Assembly: GCF_041381155.1 (NCBI RefSeq)
Contig: NC_091138.1
Location: 18,415,255-18,479,254, forward strand
DNA: 64,000 nucleotides
From: Argopecten irradians
Taxonomy: Eukaryota > Mollusca > Bivalvia > Pectinida > Pectinidae
Reading direction: 5' to 3'
In this document: in pieces, positions 26,001 through 36,649 of the stretch
Layout of the letters: each line of letters begins with the position of its first letter
Position numbering within the stretch: position 1 is the stretch's first letter
The notes under the pieces: model-generated
Told to the model about the DNA's origin: nothing
Database searches by the model: none
Seen by the model: the letters and a program-made list of their open reading frames with translations, nothing else
Translations under genes and position numbers: made by a program

Positions 26001-29000
26001 TGTTCGTGTTGTGTCTTCTTGTGTAGTGGAACTGTTGTCCTTTTTATAGTGCTATATCATAGAAGCATGCCGCCGAAGACACCAAGCAACATACCCTAAC
26101 CGGTCACATTGTACTGACAACAGGCGAACCTGTCGTCCCACTCCCTGTATGCTGAGCTTTAAGCAGGGGCAGAAACTACCACTTTTATAGATTTTGGTGT
26201 GTCTCGGCCAGGGGACAGAACGCAGAACCTTACTCACAGGGGTGAACGCTCAACTTAAGGCCTAAAGTGCGGCGGTGCCAAGGAAGGCATTAGGAGAGAA
26301 GATAAAATCCTAAAACTAGTCGCCTTTAAAGATCATACAATAGTGGCAGCAGGTACAATTCTAACGCCCTACCTACAGGGCCAATCAATCCCAAACTATG
26401 TGTAATCATAAGCAATGTGTCGCTTCTACCAAAAACAAACGATTGCAGGTACGACTGAGGTCTTATACAAACTGAACTAAGACGGTAAACGGTGGATATG
26501 GCACTCCGTATTTTCCTTTGTAGTCGGAAGCTCTTGTCGTCCACTTTTCGCGCCAAGGGTGAGGTAACTTAGAGATGATTGGTATGATTCCTACAGGCGA
26601 GTCATAATACGAGAACATAGTGCCATATTGCGGATTTGTTTTGATCTCATCAATCTGGGTAAGAATATCGGCTAAGTCGAAAAGTTTTTTAGTATCTTTG
26701 ACGGTCAGCGACGAAAACTTTTCCAATTTACTTCTTAGGGAACTGTCTACGAGCTCCGTATCTATCGTTCAGTCGATTCCAAATCATTTGAACCCCTTCA
26801 GACGGGTTTTCCACATTAGCTTGACGTATATTGCACGCGAACTGGTCCAAGCTACCGGACAAGAAGTTGTAGCTCTTCGAACGGAAAAACCGACCGATCA
26901 CGCACAATAGATTGAAAGTTCATTTTCCATGCATTATGATTCTGGTTCATTGGTAAAGTTTGTAAATCTTTAAATCATCAACTCTTTCTTCATGAGGTAG
27001 TTTGAGAATACAGTTCAATTGTCTATCGGTTTAACTGGATTACTAACGGTTGACGTTATGGTGAATGGTGAATAACCCTGTTGGCGCCGTCGTAACAGTA
27101 TGCGTAGGATTAGGCAACGCGTACCTTAAAATGCTTTTTTTTGTTGAAATGTCGTTGCGTTGGGGTTATATGAGAATAGTTTTGAACGGAAATCCAGTTT
27201 GCTCCGTGACTGTAGGTTGACTAATGGGAGGAAGCTCATCTAAATAACTCTGTACCTTTTGATGTCCAGTCATGGTTTCAACCCTTGGTGAAATAAAGTG
27301 ACTACTGTTATCTGTATCGTCAGCGTCTTCAGCCTCAATTTCAGCTCGCGCGACAACTTCGCTTTGCTTTAAAATTTCCATTTCACTCTTGAGCTTCAGT
27401 TGTTCTTATTTTATTTCAACTTCCCTACTTAGAAAATCTAATCGTGTTCTCGCGAGTGTTACCTCCCTTTTATGAATTGTTACCTTTGATGAACTGGAGC
27501 TTCTTGAGGCAGTCTCCGTCCTGTCTAACAATGCGTCCTCTATTCGTTTAGCGAGTCTGGCAATTATCTTTACCTTTCGTTCCATTTGTTCTTCGTGTGT
27601 TTTAAGTTCATCTACACTTTCCTCTAACCTAATTCTGTTAAGAATTTCCGACACTGCGTTAGACTTATCCAAAAATTCCTTTTTCACTTTTTGTACATCA
27701 GTTTTCATTTGTCGTAATGTTCTGACTTCTAGTTCGGACTCCTTATAATCAAATACAATATTTTCTATCACGAACCGTTTTTGGTCAGCTTTATAACATA
27801 ATTCATTTAAATTCTGTCGAAATAGTTCTTAAACTTGTTCAGTTAACCTACGCACTCGCGAAGTCTCAGAATAGCTTATTCTATCATTCGAACCTAAATC
27901 ATCATTTGATGCGGCCTGATTTATCGAGTCGGAGGGATCGATCACGATTTCGGGCTTACCGTGAGACATTTTCGAATGTTTTATTTATGTACACACTAAA
28001 GGTATAGGCAACAAATTTACACTAATTCTATAGTAACTAAGCATTAAACATACAACATGATAAATTTACATAGTAACCAAAGTTCAACATTCAATGGTAA
28101 TAATATCACTAAAAATCAAATAACTCAATGTCTGTAAAACCACTAATCGATAAATAAATGATTATAAATTGCAATGAAATTCAAAGTCGTCACATGAAAT
28201 ACCTTATTCTGATTTCAATTCAAATGTGGATTTGAACCTGTGAGCTACTTTTAACTATGTTCTTTGTGTGACTGATCATTAATGAAGTAGTCTTTCTATG
28301 CAGATATGTATGTACAATTAAACACACAATGAAAGGATATAAAATGTTTCTCAAATTCAACACATGAAACCTTTGCCTATCGATCAAATGATTAAATGAC
28401 ACAACAAATCAATTTCGATAAAATATGCTCAACACATGAAACCTTTGCCTACTGGGCAATAATGGAAATGTTTGTTCTGATTTGTGTTCAAAAGTTCAAT
28501 TTCTAAGTTCTAAATTTAAACTTGTTCAGAAATCAAAGCCTTGTTATTTTGAAATAGAAATGATTCCCTAATTATGTAGCTGATAATTATCTCTAAAATT
28601 TAATCAGCTTTACTAAATGAAATGTCAACTCTTGGATTATTCACAGAGTCCAGTCTCTTGAACTGTATTCAAAGTTCACATCTGGGGGGGGGGGGTGTTT
28701 ATCATATGATGTCACCACTACAGTAACATAGTCTATATTCAAACTCGTTCAAGTTTTGCAAAGAGCCGAAATGAAGTCCTTTACATCTATTGTGGGCTGG
28801 CTAGGTCAATTGTACATCTGATGCTGTATACGGGTTGTTACCTGCGGTCGCAACATGGGTTTTCACTGGGGACAGTCTGGTAACAATCATTTACTGTGTC
28901 GCTTCTACCAAAAACACACTCCATGTTCGCAGTAATTTTATTCGTAGATAGCTGTAAATGCTGAAAGTACAGGAAGAAAAAAACAAATTTTCTTAGAAAT

Positions 29001-31383
29001 GTTAACAAAGAGGTCATAAGTGTGACGCTGTGACGAAACAGAGGGAGTATTCACTGAAATTAAATGTCCTAAACAAATTACAATTGATTTTACTTACATC
29101 GTTGTGGCATGTCCCGTATTTGTACAATAGAGGCATCCTAGATGCAATTTAAGACGTGTGTTATTAAAAACATGCGAACTTTCTAAAATCCAGTAAAATC
29201 CAGACCCGGGCGTGTGAAGTTCCGGGACTCCAAGCCAAGCCGTTCAGCGGCGTCACAGGCAATGTGCCATTGTATAAAGTTTATGAAATCCATGAATCCG
29301 TTTTAAGTTATCGTCTGGAAGCCAACATTTGCCACAACAATATATTTTTAATAACACTGACCTTTGCAGATGCAATATTGATCCCAAACTTAATCCCAAA
29401 CTGCGTTATCTCATAAAGTACCATTGTATGAAGACTCGGTGGGATATGCTGCTTCAGTGATATAGCACTATATAAAGATCAAGCGTCTTACTTTACAAGA
29501 AGACATGAATATACCACAGTCTCCTAAAACATGACCTCGTATTTCATACACACAACACACCACATACACGGGAGGCCGTCCTTAATGACCTTGACTTAAA
29601 TACAATAAACCAAATCTAACCGAACCAAATGTTTCAATCCGATCTTAAGTTATAGTCTGGAAACCAACATCCTAACAGACGGACAGATAAACGGACGTAA
29701 AAGTTATAGTCCCCTCCGTTTGTTTGTTTGATTAATTAACGTCCTATTAACAGCTTTGGTCATGTTAGGACGGCCTCCCATGTATGCAGTGTGTTGCGTG
29801 TATATTGTGCGAGGTGCATGTTTTGGAAGACTGCGGTATATTCATGTAGTGTCTTCTTGTATAGTGGAACTGTTGCCCTTTTTATAGTGCGAATTCACCG
29901 GAAAGGGACTAATAATTTGATAAACCAATCAAAACTTTAAACTGGTATCGATTTTATATTAGGAAAACAAGCAAGGAACACTTGAAAAGACACAGCTGTT
30001 CTGAAATATCGAGCGTTCTTTACTCTCTCTGTAAAATCTTCCATACAACAGACCACATAAGTACTATTAAGAAAAGAACTACATTTTGTAAAACTTAGAT
30101 GCATGTGTATGATATAAAAAGAAGACTACTTCGCATCTGTTTATTATTTAATCAACACGAGTGTTAACATTTAAAATTGTCTCTTATATTTCTACACAGA
30201 GACCTTTTAATGAGACTGTACTCCCTATCCTATCTCTGGTACAGTGCAACAGCCATGATCTTCGTCATAGGATTGGGTCTGATCGTCAGCTTGATAACAG
30301 GTAAGATTCAATATCAGTTCCATGGCAGATGAATCGGCGTATTTTGAAATGATGTTAGAAGAAATCATAATTGTCTATGATAATCTGCTTTCGTCCTAAG
30401 GTTGACCTCAGACAAAGCAAAGACAAAAATCTAATGGAGCTCATTAAAAATTTAAGCTTACTTTCCTCAACTACATAATCGAAGGTGAAAATGATTGATT
30501 TTGAATCCCCGTTATAAAATAAAATTAATTTGTGTTCTTGTTTATCGAGTCCTGTCTTATGTTTAGGTCGGACTGATCCTAAGACGCTCGACCCCCGACT
30601 CATCTGTCCTATCTTTGATGTGTTGATGCCCTTCCTGCCTAAGAGATGGAGGCGCCGTCTGTGGTTCGGTGTCAGACACGACGAGGTACGCCATGATTAT
30701 TGATAACACTGCTCATTCGTTAGCGTTTTCAAAACTTAAATGTAGAGTACGGGTTATCCTTTATAAATGATTTATTTTATTGAGAATTCTACAAATCTAT
30801 TTTAAATAAAAAAATGCCCATTGTCAAAGTTTAAACACGTTTGCCATGCAGGTAGAACTTTAGCATGTTTTACCTGCTGCCTCTTATTAAGTAACAGTGA
30901 GCCATAATTTATTGAAACATATTTCGACAACGTTCGTGGCGGTCATCTGGAATATTTGATTCCTTAATTAAGATATTCCGATCACGATGTGCCTTCACTG
31001 AGATTCAGATTGAGCATGTCCTACGGCAACATAATCAGCAAAAATATTTTATGAGAACTATAGTTCTGGGGTTTAGTGGTTAGTATGCAGGTTGGCGTTC
31101 AATATTATCGACAAACCAAATAATAAACCTACTATGTCTGATAAGATACGCAAATGTAATGTTTAACATCATATTCCAATAAGAAAGTGATCATTATAAT
31201 GTCCTATTTGTTTATCGACAGGTGAAAGACGACGAACCTGTTAATGATGTAGAGCTCGCAGTAAATAAGGACGCACCACGAACTAAAAATGGAACGTACC
31301 AAACAGAAAATGGCGTCAGCAACCAGGCATACGTCATTTCCGGTGACGAGAAAAATGCTCATCCAAGATTTACTAAATTATGA
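8027..31383 (+). CDS. Gene A: SLC5A8/12-like sodium-coupled solute transporter, complete, 15 coding exons, 645 aa
   Basis: Likely plasma-membrane Na+/solute symporter of family SLC5 (SMCT-like; carriers of short monocarboxylates and related anions). Coding exons: 8027-8392, 12891-12956, 13327-13378, 13663-13730, 15584-15738, 16299-16439, 17949-18078, 20246-20334, 21080-21195, 21683-21750, 22027-22113, 24056-24273, 30200-30300, 30567-30685, 31222-31383 (TGA). All join in frame with GT/AG borders, 1938 nt. Residues about 57-84 carry the SSS signature ([20 protein letters not shown] then a LLGTPAEMY stretch). TSAYEYLGIRF spans exons 1/2 and [14 protein letters not shown] opens exon 5. The TLSSGLNS motif in exon 9 (Ser359-Ser360) corresponds to the serine pair of the family's Na2 site. 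Exon 12 encodes an extracellular Thr/Ser-rich loop with NVT and NLT sequons. The tail ends TKL, a class I PDZ-ligand pattern. Substrate is inferred; SLC5A6/A5-like specificity is possible. Confidence 0.93.
9115..9850 (+). mobile_element. SINE R1 fragments, clustered
   Basis: Plus-strand pieces at about 9115-9220 (GTCAGTATAATGTGACCGG), 9405-9695 (tRNA-like part to the CACGTTACATATTGCATACA region) and 9750-9845 (GGGTTCTTTCCCCTGGCTCA). They are interrupted by a local duplication at 9194-9403. Confidence 0.7.
9194..9403. repeat. Perfect 104-bp tandem duplication
   Basis: The block starting ACGGTTCAGAAATATAACAC at 9194 recurs without a visible mismatch from 9298, ending CTTCCTTAAGAC in both. Very recent duplication, or an assembly artefact. 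Confidence 0.92.
10053..10557 (+). mobile_element. SINE R1, full-length reference copy (about 505 bp)
   Basis: In order: head (GCAGGTAGGGCGGTAAGTAT, then CATGATCGTAAAGGCGACT); pyrimidine-rich TCTTTTCTCTTCTTCC; tRNA-like part with TTGAGCGTTCGCCCCTGTGA (box A-like) and CTGGGTTCTGTCCCC (box B-like). Then GCCGGGACACACC, GTGGGACGACTGGTTCGCCC, GTGTCTTCGGTGGCATACTT and the tail GCTGTTAATAGGACG..AATCAAACAAACAAAC. Pol III-type internal promoter is inferred. Confidence 0.85.
11351..11937. mobile_element. SINE R1 copies head to head
   Basis: Minus-strand piece at 11351-11565 is immediately followed by a plus-strand piece at 11566-11715; both contain CATGCTTCAGTGA-like and GCCGCCAAAG-like blocks in opposite sense. 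A plus-strand tail lies at 11853-11937. The junction forms an inverted repeat. Confidence 0.7.
12261..12675 (+). mobile_element. SINE R1 lacking its 3' tail
   Basis: Head GCAAGTAGGGCGTTAGAATT to CAACATATTGCA. Includes the tRNA-like GGTTCTATCCCCTGGCCGAG. It ends about 215 bases before exon 2 of gene A. Confidence 0.8.
13847..14190. mobile_element. TTAA-bounded MITE, copy 1 (344 bp)
   Basis: Terminal inverted repeats TTAAAGATGCTCCACCG and (T/C)GGTGGAGCATCTTTAA, with TTAA at each edge. A second copy lies at 57846-58209. TTAA ends suggest piggyBac-type mobilisation (inference). Located in gene A intron 4. Confidence 0.8.
14819..15050 (+). mobile_element. SINE R1 3' half
   Basis: From TTGTCAGTGTATTGTGACCG through GTGTCTTCGGCAGCATGCAT to GAGGCCGTCCTTACATGATT and an AACCAAACCAAAC tail. 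Confidence 0.75.
15057..15175. repeat. 50-bp tandem repeat, two copies plus
   Basis: The unit CCTTTTGCATGTGTTTGTAT plus GTTCTCATTGATCG and GTTTGTATGTTCTCATA is repeated twice with a partial third. It lies between two SINE R1 copies. Confidence 0.8.
15178..15514 (+). mobile_element. SINE R1 5'-truncated copy
   Basis: Starts at the box B-like CTGGGTTTCGTCCCCCGGCC and runs to GGCGGTTGATAGACG and AATCAAGCAAAC. It contains an A8G12 run near 15362-15381. Ends 69 bases before exon 5 of gene A. Confidence 0.78.
16440..17948. other. Gene A intron 6, nothing recognised
   Basis: AT-rich, no repeat matched to others in the window and no coding peptide. Open frames on the minus strand at 16705-17364 show no domain and unusual composition, and are treated as chance. 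A small palindromic TGCTCGCCAAGGCTCGCA lies near 17759. Confidence 0.5.
18049..18203 (+). repeat. 58-bp triplication of exon 7 3' end plus donor (gene A)
   Basis: Three near-identical head-to-tail units start at 18049, 18107 and 18165. Each contains the last 30 coding bases of exon 7 (TCCTTCGGTCTAAYCAGCG then CTTCTGATCAG) and a consensus GTAAGT donor, at 18079, 18137 and 18195. Only the first donor keeps the frame into exon 8: the others add 58 or 116 nt, neither a multiple of three. The first is therefore taken as the real exon end. Confidence 0.9.
18204..20245. other. Gene A intron 7
   Basis: Contains a short SINE R1 fragment at 19192-19262 (plus) and a tRNA-like SINE head at 19795-19890 (minus). 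The rest is unassigned. Confidence 0.6.
19795..19890 (-). mobile_element. tRNA-like SINE head
   Basis: On the minus strand GTGGCACAGTGGTAGAAGGC (box A-like) is followed about 45 bases later by GAGTTCGAGGCCCGG (box B-like). Too divergent for a working tRNA. A SINE head family different from R1. Confidence 0.6.
20396..20620 (-). mobile_element. SINE R1 3' half
   Basis: The plus strand shows repeated GTTT, TTAATTAACGTCCTATGAAC, then GGCCTCCCATGTATG and GCATGCCGCCGAAGACACC. It starts 60 bases after exon 8 of gene A. Confidence 0.8.
22600..22690 (-). mobile_element. tRNA-like SINE head
   Basis: On the minus strand TTTGTGGTTAAGCCGCACAT (box A-like) and GGGGTTCGATCCTCGGCA (box B). Leu/Ser-tRNA-like but without a credible cloverleaf. 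Adjacent to a SINE R1 copy. Confidence 0.55.
22719..23124 (+). mobile_element. SINE R1, 5'-truncated, with an inverted tail
   Basis: From TTGAGTTGAGCGTTCGCCGC to GCTGTTAATAGGACGTTAAT, then a short GTTTGTTTGTTTGATTTATC / AAACAAACAAAC palindrome at 23087-23124. Lies in gene A intron 11. Confidence 0.8.
23638..23836 (-). mobile_element. SINE R1 3' half
   Basis: TTTGATTAATTAACGTCC to TATATCACTGAAGCATGCC on the plus strand. Opposite to the copy at 22719, so the two could pair in pre-mRNA. Confidence 0.8.
24645..25759 (+). mobile_element. Hairpin-ended tandem-repeat element (Helitron-like?)
   Basis: Begins near ACAAGAGGCCCAGAGGGCC, a small hairpin. It contains six units of about 155 bp (the GCGATTTATAGGATTTACC landmark at 24901, 25057, 25212, 25370, 25526 and 25676). 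It ends with ACGGACGGACGACGGACG and the hairpin 25728-25757 (AGCTCACCGGCCC, TTCG, GGGCCAGGTGAGCT), giving CTAA. Open frames inside it are created by the repeats. Confidence 0.6.
25879..26382 (-). mobile_element. SINE R1, full length
   Basis: Minus-strand copy: plus strand runs from TTGGTTTGTTTGTTG and AAGTCCTATTAACAGC to GTACAATTCTAACGCCCTAC and CTACAGGG, i.e. tail to head. It abuts the left edge of the BEL/Pao remnant. Confidence 0.85.
26463..27969 (-). mobile_element. BEL/Pao-type LTR retrotransposon gag-region fragment, broken
   Basis: The minus strand encodes a decayed polyprotein N-terminal region: start near 27969, a coiled-coil Lys/Glu-rich part (27771-27406), an acidic spacer with [12 protein letters not shown] (27381-27166), and after a frame break a conserved-looking block at 26726-26463 ([19 protein letters not shown] and KYGVPYPPF motifs). 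This matches the DUF1759-like region of Pao elements. In-frame stops near 27830 and at 27406 and a frameshift after 27166 show it is dead. No protease, reverse transcriptase or integrase was seen. Confidence 0.7.
29436..29600 (+). mobile_element. SINE R1 3' half
   Basis: GCTGCTTCAGTGATATAGCAC to ACGGGAGGCCGTCCTTAATG. The tail is degraded. Confidence 0.7.
29718..29892 (-). mobile_element. SINE R1 3' part
   Basis: TTTGATTAATTAACGTCC to TGTTGCCCTTTTTATAGTGC on the plus strand. About 300 bases before exon 13 of gene A. Confidence 0.8.
30842..30895 (+). mobile_element. SINE R1 head fragment
   Basis: CATGCAGGTAGAACTTTAGC, then TTTTACCTGCTGCC; head only. Gene A intron 14. Confidence 0.5.
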
Positions 31384-34300
31384 ATCAGAACATATCGTAA
31401 AGTGTTAGAAATCCGCATAATATGTTACATGTATTGAGTATATTTTGTAATACTTATATTTGTAGATTCCGGAAATAACCAGATGTGTTCATTTTACTGT
31501 ACTCATTTATCAAAGGTATCATTACTCCATGCATGCAATTTTGATAACTTTGGTAAGTGATAATTTTTGTTTGTAGTGTATAATACATTGAGGTTCCCCA
31601 ACAAGTGACACTTGTTTCTGATGATTTTCAGACCTTAGTAAGTTAATTATTAACTTATCAATCAAAAAGACACGAACTTTAGAGAGTGTCTCTTCAAAAC
31701 ATGAAAATTAATTAACGAGAGTTTAGATAAACTGGTAAATAACAGTCACTTGTGGGGAGAATCGTTTAACCCATACTTTTAACCGTGGTGATCAGTTGTT
31801 TTTCGTCTATATACCTGGAAACTAACCACCACATATTGCATTATATAAACCTGCCATAAAATATAGATCCTAAATAGAGAGCCAATACTCTCTTGTTTAT
31901 ACTTGAAATAAGCAATCTACCTGTAATAAATTCAATTCAAAAAGTAGTTCGCGCTGTGTAAACATAAACGATAATAATAACCTGTTATGAGTTATCATGT
32001 GTTTCATTGTAATACATGCATAGTTATAGGATAGACAAATGTGAAAGTTTGAACAAGCTCCTTATTGGCTAACACAGATCATTTGTTTTCCCAGATATTT
32101 TTATTTTTTTGAATTGTTTACCGATCTGTGATAGAACTTTATCATTTTTACATCTAATTGTACAGTGTTAAAAAACGATAGTTTGTCGTTTAGTTGTAAT
32201 AAAGTTGAAAAGATACTCAAAACACTTTTAAATTTCCCAACGCCAATTTTTAATACTATAGTTCGTCATTTAAACATTTATTCGAACTAATTGAAACCAG
32301 ATGATTGTTTTTGATGTTCAAGTTCCTCAACAACATAATACCTGTATGTTGTTGTTTATTTGAAATGCGATATCTAAATATCCATTCATGTAGAAAGAGG
32401 CACCAATACCAGGTGTTATGTGTGCTTCATTAACAGTCCGGTGGGACGACGTGCTAATCTGACAGTGATGTGTGACATTTAATATATTATTTTTGTTCCG
32501 CTATATTGTTTCATTGTTACATAAACAACATTCTTTCGTGCTTTCTTAATATGTATTATGAGTTAAAAGATTTATATTTTGTTTTTTATCTATCGTCGCG
32601 TTGTCGCACATGATAAAACATTTTCTGTTTTTGTACTTACTTTTTGTATAATAAGAATTAAAATAAAATTATATTTCACTATTTGATAGTTCGTGATAAT
32701 TTAACGTCTATAGAACTATTGATTATAACTCATTCACCCCTGAAAAACATTTGAACTCTTCCAATTTAAATGCTGGAAGAGTTCATTATGAATTTTTAGG
32801 GGTAAATAAGATAATGTTAGGTCAAAAACCTGCTTCACAACATCAATTACAAAATCATATTTTAATAACATTTGTATCATAGGTATAACGTATGTATCAT
32901 TATAAACCACAAAACAGTAAAGGAAACTTGTACTCGTATACCCATCCACACCAAGGGTAATGAGACAGGACGACGTTTATTGTGAGACAACAGACATCGG
33001 CATGCTTGTCATAGATGCACTGAATGAAATTACCCGGAAATATGCTGAGAGCGCAAAACACAAAGCATATTATCTGTCCGCAAGGCTAACACGTGTATGA
33101 GCAATGACGGAACCATACGTATGTAAATGGATGCAGGTTCATCATGTGCATGCGTTACATTGTCAAACAGCATGTTACATCGACAATACACGTGTGTATC
33201 GGTACCGTGTGTTTGAGTGGGGCGATTCAATCAGTTATCAAATTCTGCATTGTTTGAATGTGACGACCAGATTATAAATGATTTGTGTGTGTTGATTCGT
33301 TCACATTGTGCACAGATCCCATATGTCTATGTTGGAGGGACAATTAGTTAAACTAGTGTATATTTGTATGATTTAACTGGTATGATTAGGTCTGGCGGTG
33401 TGTAATTTTATTTTAAATAAATTTTCCACGAATCTACATAACTTAAGTATATTTCAGAGTGACAATCCAAGTGCTCTACATTTCCAATTGGACTTTGAAT
33501 TTTTTGGTGGCTTCTAAAATAATTTCGTTATGAATCCACATATCACTTAAATAATATTTTTACCTGATCATGTTTTATTTGAGTGCATTTAATTTCCTTG
33601 TTATATATACACAGAAACTACAATTATTGTATCAAATACGCAAATAATTGGGACGTCAGAGGTCATTATTCAAACTCGAGATCGATTACAAACGAAGTAT
33701 ATCGGGAAGAGCGCCTGGAGAATCAACGCTCTTTGTCCACAACACAATCAAAGTAAGAGTCATTTTCAAACTAATGTTCCCAGCTCTTCTTGGTCTATTC
33801 CATAGATGTTCCTATAACACTGTCTTTGATGGGACAATAAAGCCCGTAACATATCACACCTATTTAGGTATTGGAACAAAACTTGTATTTTTCTTAAACT
33901 GGGGTCTGTCTTATCACACGTAGGCACTCGTAGACCGTCGAGGCCAAGGTCAGATAGCCGAGGTAATGAATGTCATGGTTAGAGTGTCGCGGTGTTTGTT
34001 TTTACGTGTTGACTGTTACTGTAATTATAAGGCACAAGACTTGCCAAACGTATGTCTACATGACAAATATAGTGTTCCGTTGTTTGTTTTTCATACTTTT
34101 ATTTATAACTTTGTGATGTATTTCGTTGTATTTAATTGACTAAGGTAATCATTGTTAACGCAATACATGATACGTAGCGATATTTTCCTTTGAACGGGTA
34201 CTTGTATATAAGTTCATCGGTTATAGTACCAAGTGTATATAGTTGATATGCTGTTATGACTGAGGTACATAACAGCAGGCTGCATACAGATCGGTATGTT

Positions 34301-34552
34301 GTCTTATTTACTTTGACATTCAGTCCCTTCTCGTGCGTTTATCTGTATGGGTTTTAGTACAGTGACATACATTTTATCTAAACCACGTGGATAGGTAACA
34401 TTCGCGCGCAAGTAACTTATTGCCTTAGTCCCGATTACACTAGCAAACATACCCCATGTGTGCCTAAACCGTTACTTTCTAATTACTTAGAAATGAGATA
34501 GAATTATATATTTGACGCGTGAATATTTACAAACAATCTGCTGAATCATACC
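31384..34552. other. 3' flank of gene A and upstream of exon B
   Basis: Contains candidate poly(A) signals at 31925, 32198 and 32662 and a TATATAAG at 34205. No coding exon or known repeat recognised; short open frames look like chance. Confidence 0.5.
32198..32203 (+). terminator. Candidate poly(A) signal of gene A
   Basis: AATAAA about 815 nt after the gene A stop. Other AATAAA hexamers lie at 31925 and 32662, so more than one 3' end is possible. The choice is a guess. Confidence 0.35.
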
Positions 34553-34924
34553 ATGGATAACAATGAAGGATACAGTTTCCAGACAGGAACGAAGAATACG
34601 TTCGGAGTGGTGGATTATGTACTGTTCGCATTACTTCTATGCGTATCTGCAGGTATCGGATTATTCTATGCCATCAAAGACAGAAAGAAGCAAAATCTTA
34701 AAGATTTTCTGCTGGCAGGAGGAAACATGAGCGCAATCCCTGTGTCTCTGTCCCTCCTGGCCAGTTTCATGTCGGCTATTACGTTGCTAGGGACGCCGTC
34801 AGAAATGTATAACTTCACATCGATGTACTGGTGGATCGGAGCGGGCTATTTCTTCACCTTAGCACTTGCTTCTCATGTCTACATTCCAGTCTTCTACAAC
34901 CTTCGTATCACCAGTGTATATCAG
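34553..34924 (+). CDS. Exon B: extra SLC5-type first coding exon (alternative first exon or orphan)
   Basis: Intact 124-codon exon beginning with ATG and ending TATCAG before GTAAAT, the same length, phase and donor context as exon 1 of gene C; about 80% of residues agree by hand count. It encodes the N-terminus and first membrane segments, including the [20 protein letters not shown] signature, a region that contributes to sodium and substrate sites in the SSS family. No exon 2-like or later exon was found by eye between it and 41537. The nearest compatible acceptor is exon 2 of gene C at 47010. Unlike A and C, no AG acceptor lies in the roughly 50 bases before its ATG, so it would be a true first exon; a TATATAAG lies at 34205. 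Most substitutions are conservative, arguing against long-dead sequence. The alternative is a relic of a partial gene duplication. Confidence 0.8.
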
Positions 34925-36593
34925 GTAAATAAAACGTACAATTGACCAAGATAGAACTGTTATTTTGAACATGTATTTTAGCTTCTGCCTCTCAACTTAT
35001 TTTATGCATTAAAATATAAGTAAAAGGTATACATTAAAAAATAAAATTCAGTAAACAGAGCAAATGGTCATAAACACCATTTTAAAATATATATTGAAAA
35101 ATAAACAGCAACACAATATATGTAGTATAAAGTCAATGTGCATTATAATACTAGATATGATGTACTGTTTTAATTTACCCTATCAAACACGCACATAATA
35201 ATAATCTACAAAATCGCACACGCATTATTGTCACACACGCATCATAATTACATAAGAATCTGTTGGAGCTGTCATTAAATGAATTAATAAGCAAATTGCC
35301 AATAAACCTAGTTAATCAATAAGAGAAATATTTCTTCCAAAATATCCGTTAAGTTATAATATTGTTTATCATTTTTCAGATTGCGTTATTTACTTTATCA
35401 GTACAATTTAACACAAATAGATCGTGCCTTCTGAGATTCCATTAAAATTTACTATTCGAACCCACTGACATAACGATTTAATGGTCGAGTTTTATATGCT
35501 CCCGTGAATCTATAACGGTGTAAATAATGACAGCTAGATCTTTGATTTCCAAATTCATGTTAATGTGTGATAAAGCATTTATCAGAGTTGTCTTAATACA
35601 TGTATTAAAGAATGTGTTCATGCGTTACACAACACTCAAAGTTATCATTGTATATTGATATTTTCAAACAAGTCCTTTGCTTTAATATGAAACTTGACAT
35701 TATTGTCAAAATTCATATTTACATCGATATCTACTGTGGAATAAAACGTGTAAACACCCCTCAAAACAGATTTCTTTAAAAATTATCTTAACATGCAAAA
35801 GAATACATGTATCATCAACAAGAACTTCACATTGTGAAAAGTCTGCGTCACTAATGTTCAATAAGAATAAAGAATAATACAATGTTTGTGAGTGTAAATT
35901 TAGACAACAGCTTATTTCATTTAGCTTTCAATATATTAATGAAGAAAAAAATAACTATCAAAAGTTTCATTTATGGCACATATAACAGCTTTGGGGTCCT
36001 AAAATATTTAAAGTTTATACATTTAAAAATGAAAATCTTCAAAGAAAGCAAAAGCATAGAAACAGAAACGTCTTATATAGCAAGGGGGATAAATCTAGTT
36101 GCACGTTACAAGCACGTGAACAGGAAGGGGGAGCAGTGTACTTGTTGCTGCCATGATAACGTTTTTATCAATGTGTACTGTACAAACATGTTTTCATGAT
36201 AATACTATCATTTCCATTCGACGCGGCTTCAGCAAGCCTAATTTATATCAAGACTTCGTTTATTGTAACGCTATTAATGAAGTACCGTACCTGATAATGC
36301 AAGTTGCTACTTGTTATTTTTTGTCAGTGCTATAACGTCAATGCATTGTTAAAATGCATTGCTAAATTGCCCCCAATAGTGCGTCAGTTTGTTACATTGA
36401 TGCCAAAAACGCCGTCCAACCTGTAACGAAGCATACCACTAAGTATCACTAAGCCATATATAAAACTGCCACGCATATGTCACTGATGTACGTAGGGGTA
36501 GGAATTAAATACAATGTCCTACTTACATGATGAATAGAAATTACCGTTTTGCCCTCTAATATTGGCTTAATGTTCACCTTTGACATCGTATGT
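34925..36593. other. Downstream of exon B, no second exon found
   Basis: AT-rich. Checked by eye for a 66-nt exon encoding a YLxxRF..TRS..S..Y.IQM peptide, present in both A and C, and none seen. A 105-codon frame at 35882-36199 has no recognisable domain. Confidence 0.5.
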
Positions 36594-36648
36594 CTTCTTG
36601 TATAGTGGAACTGTTGCACTTCTTATAGTGCTATATCAGTGAAACATT
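36594..36648 (-). mobile_element. SINE R1 fragment
   Basis: GTCTTCTTGTATAGTGGAAC plus TTATAGTGCTATATCAGTGA on the plus strand. Directly abuts the LINE fragment. Confidence 0.65.
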
Positions 36649-36649
36649 T

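Larger units (their letters stand above)
24274..30199 (+). other. Gene A intron 12 (5.9 kb)
   Basis: Longest intron of gene A. It contains a hairpin-ended tandem-repeat element, three SINE R1 copies and a decayed BEL/Pao gag fragment. About 28100-28680 and 28920-29430 hold nothing recognised apart from a G13 run near 28684. Confidence 0.85.

Noticed and set aside
35882..36199. 105-codon open frame downstream of exon B as a possible continuation of B
   Set aside because: Peptide has no SSS-family similarity and no suitable splice borders.
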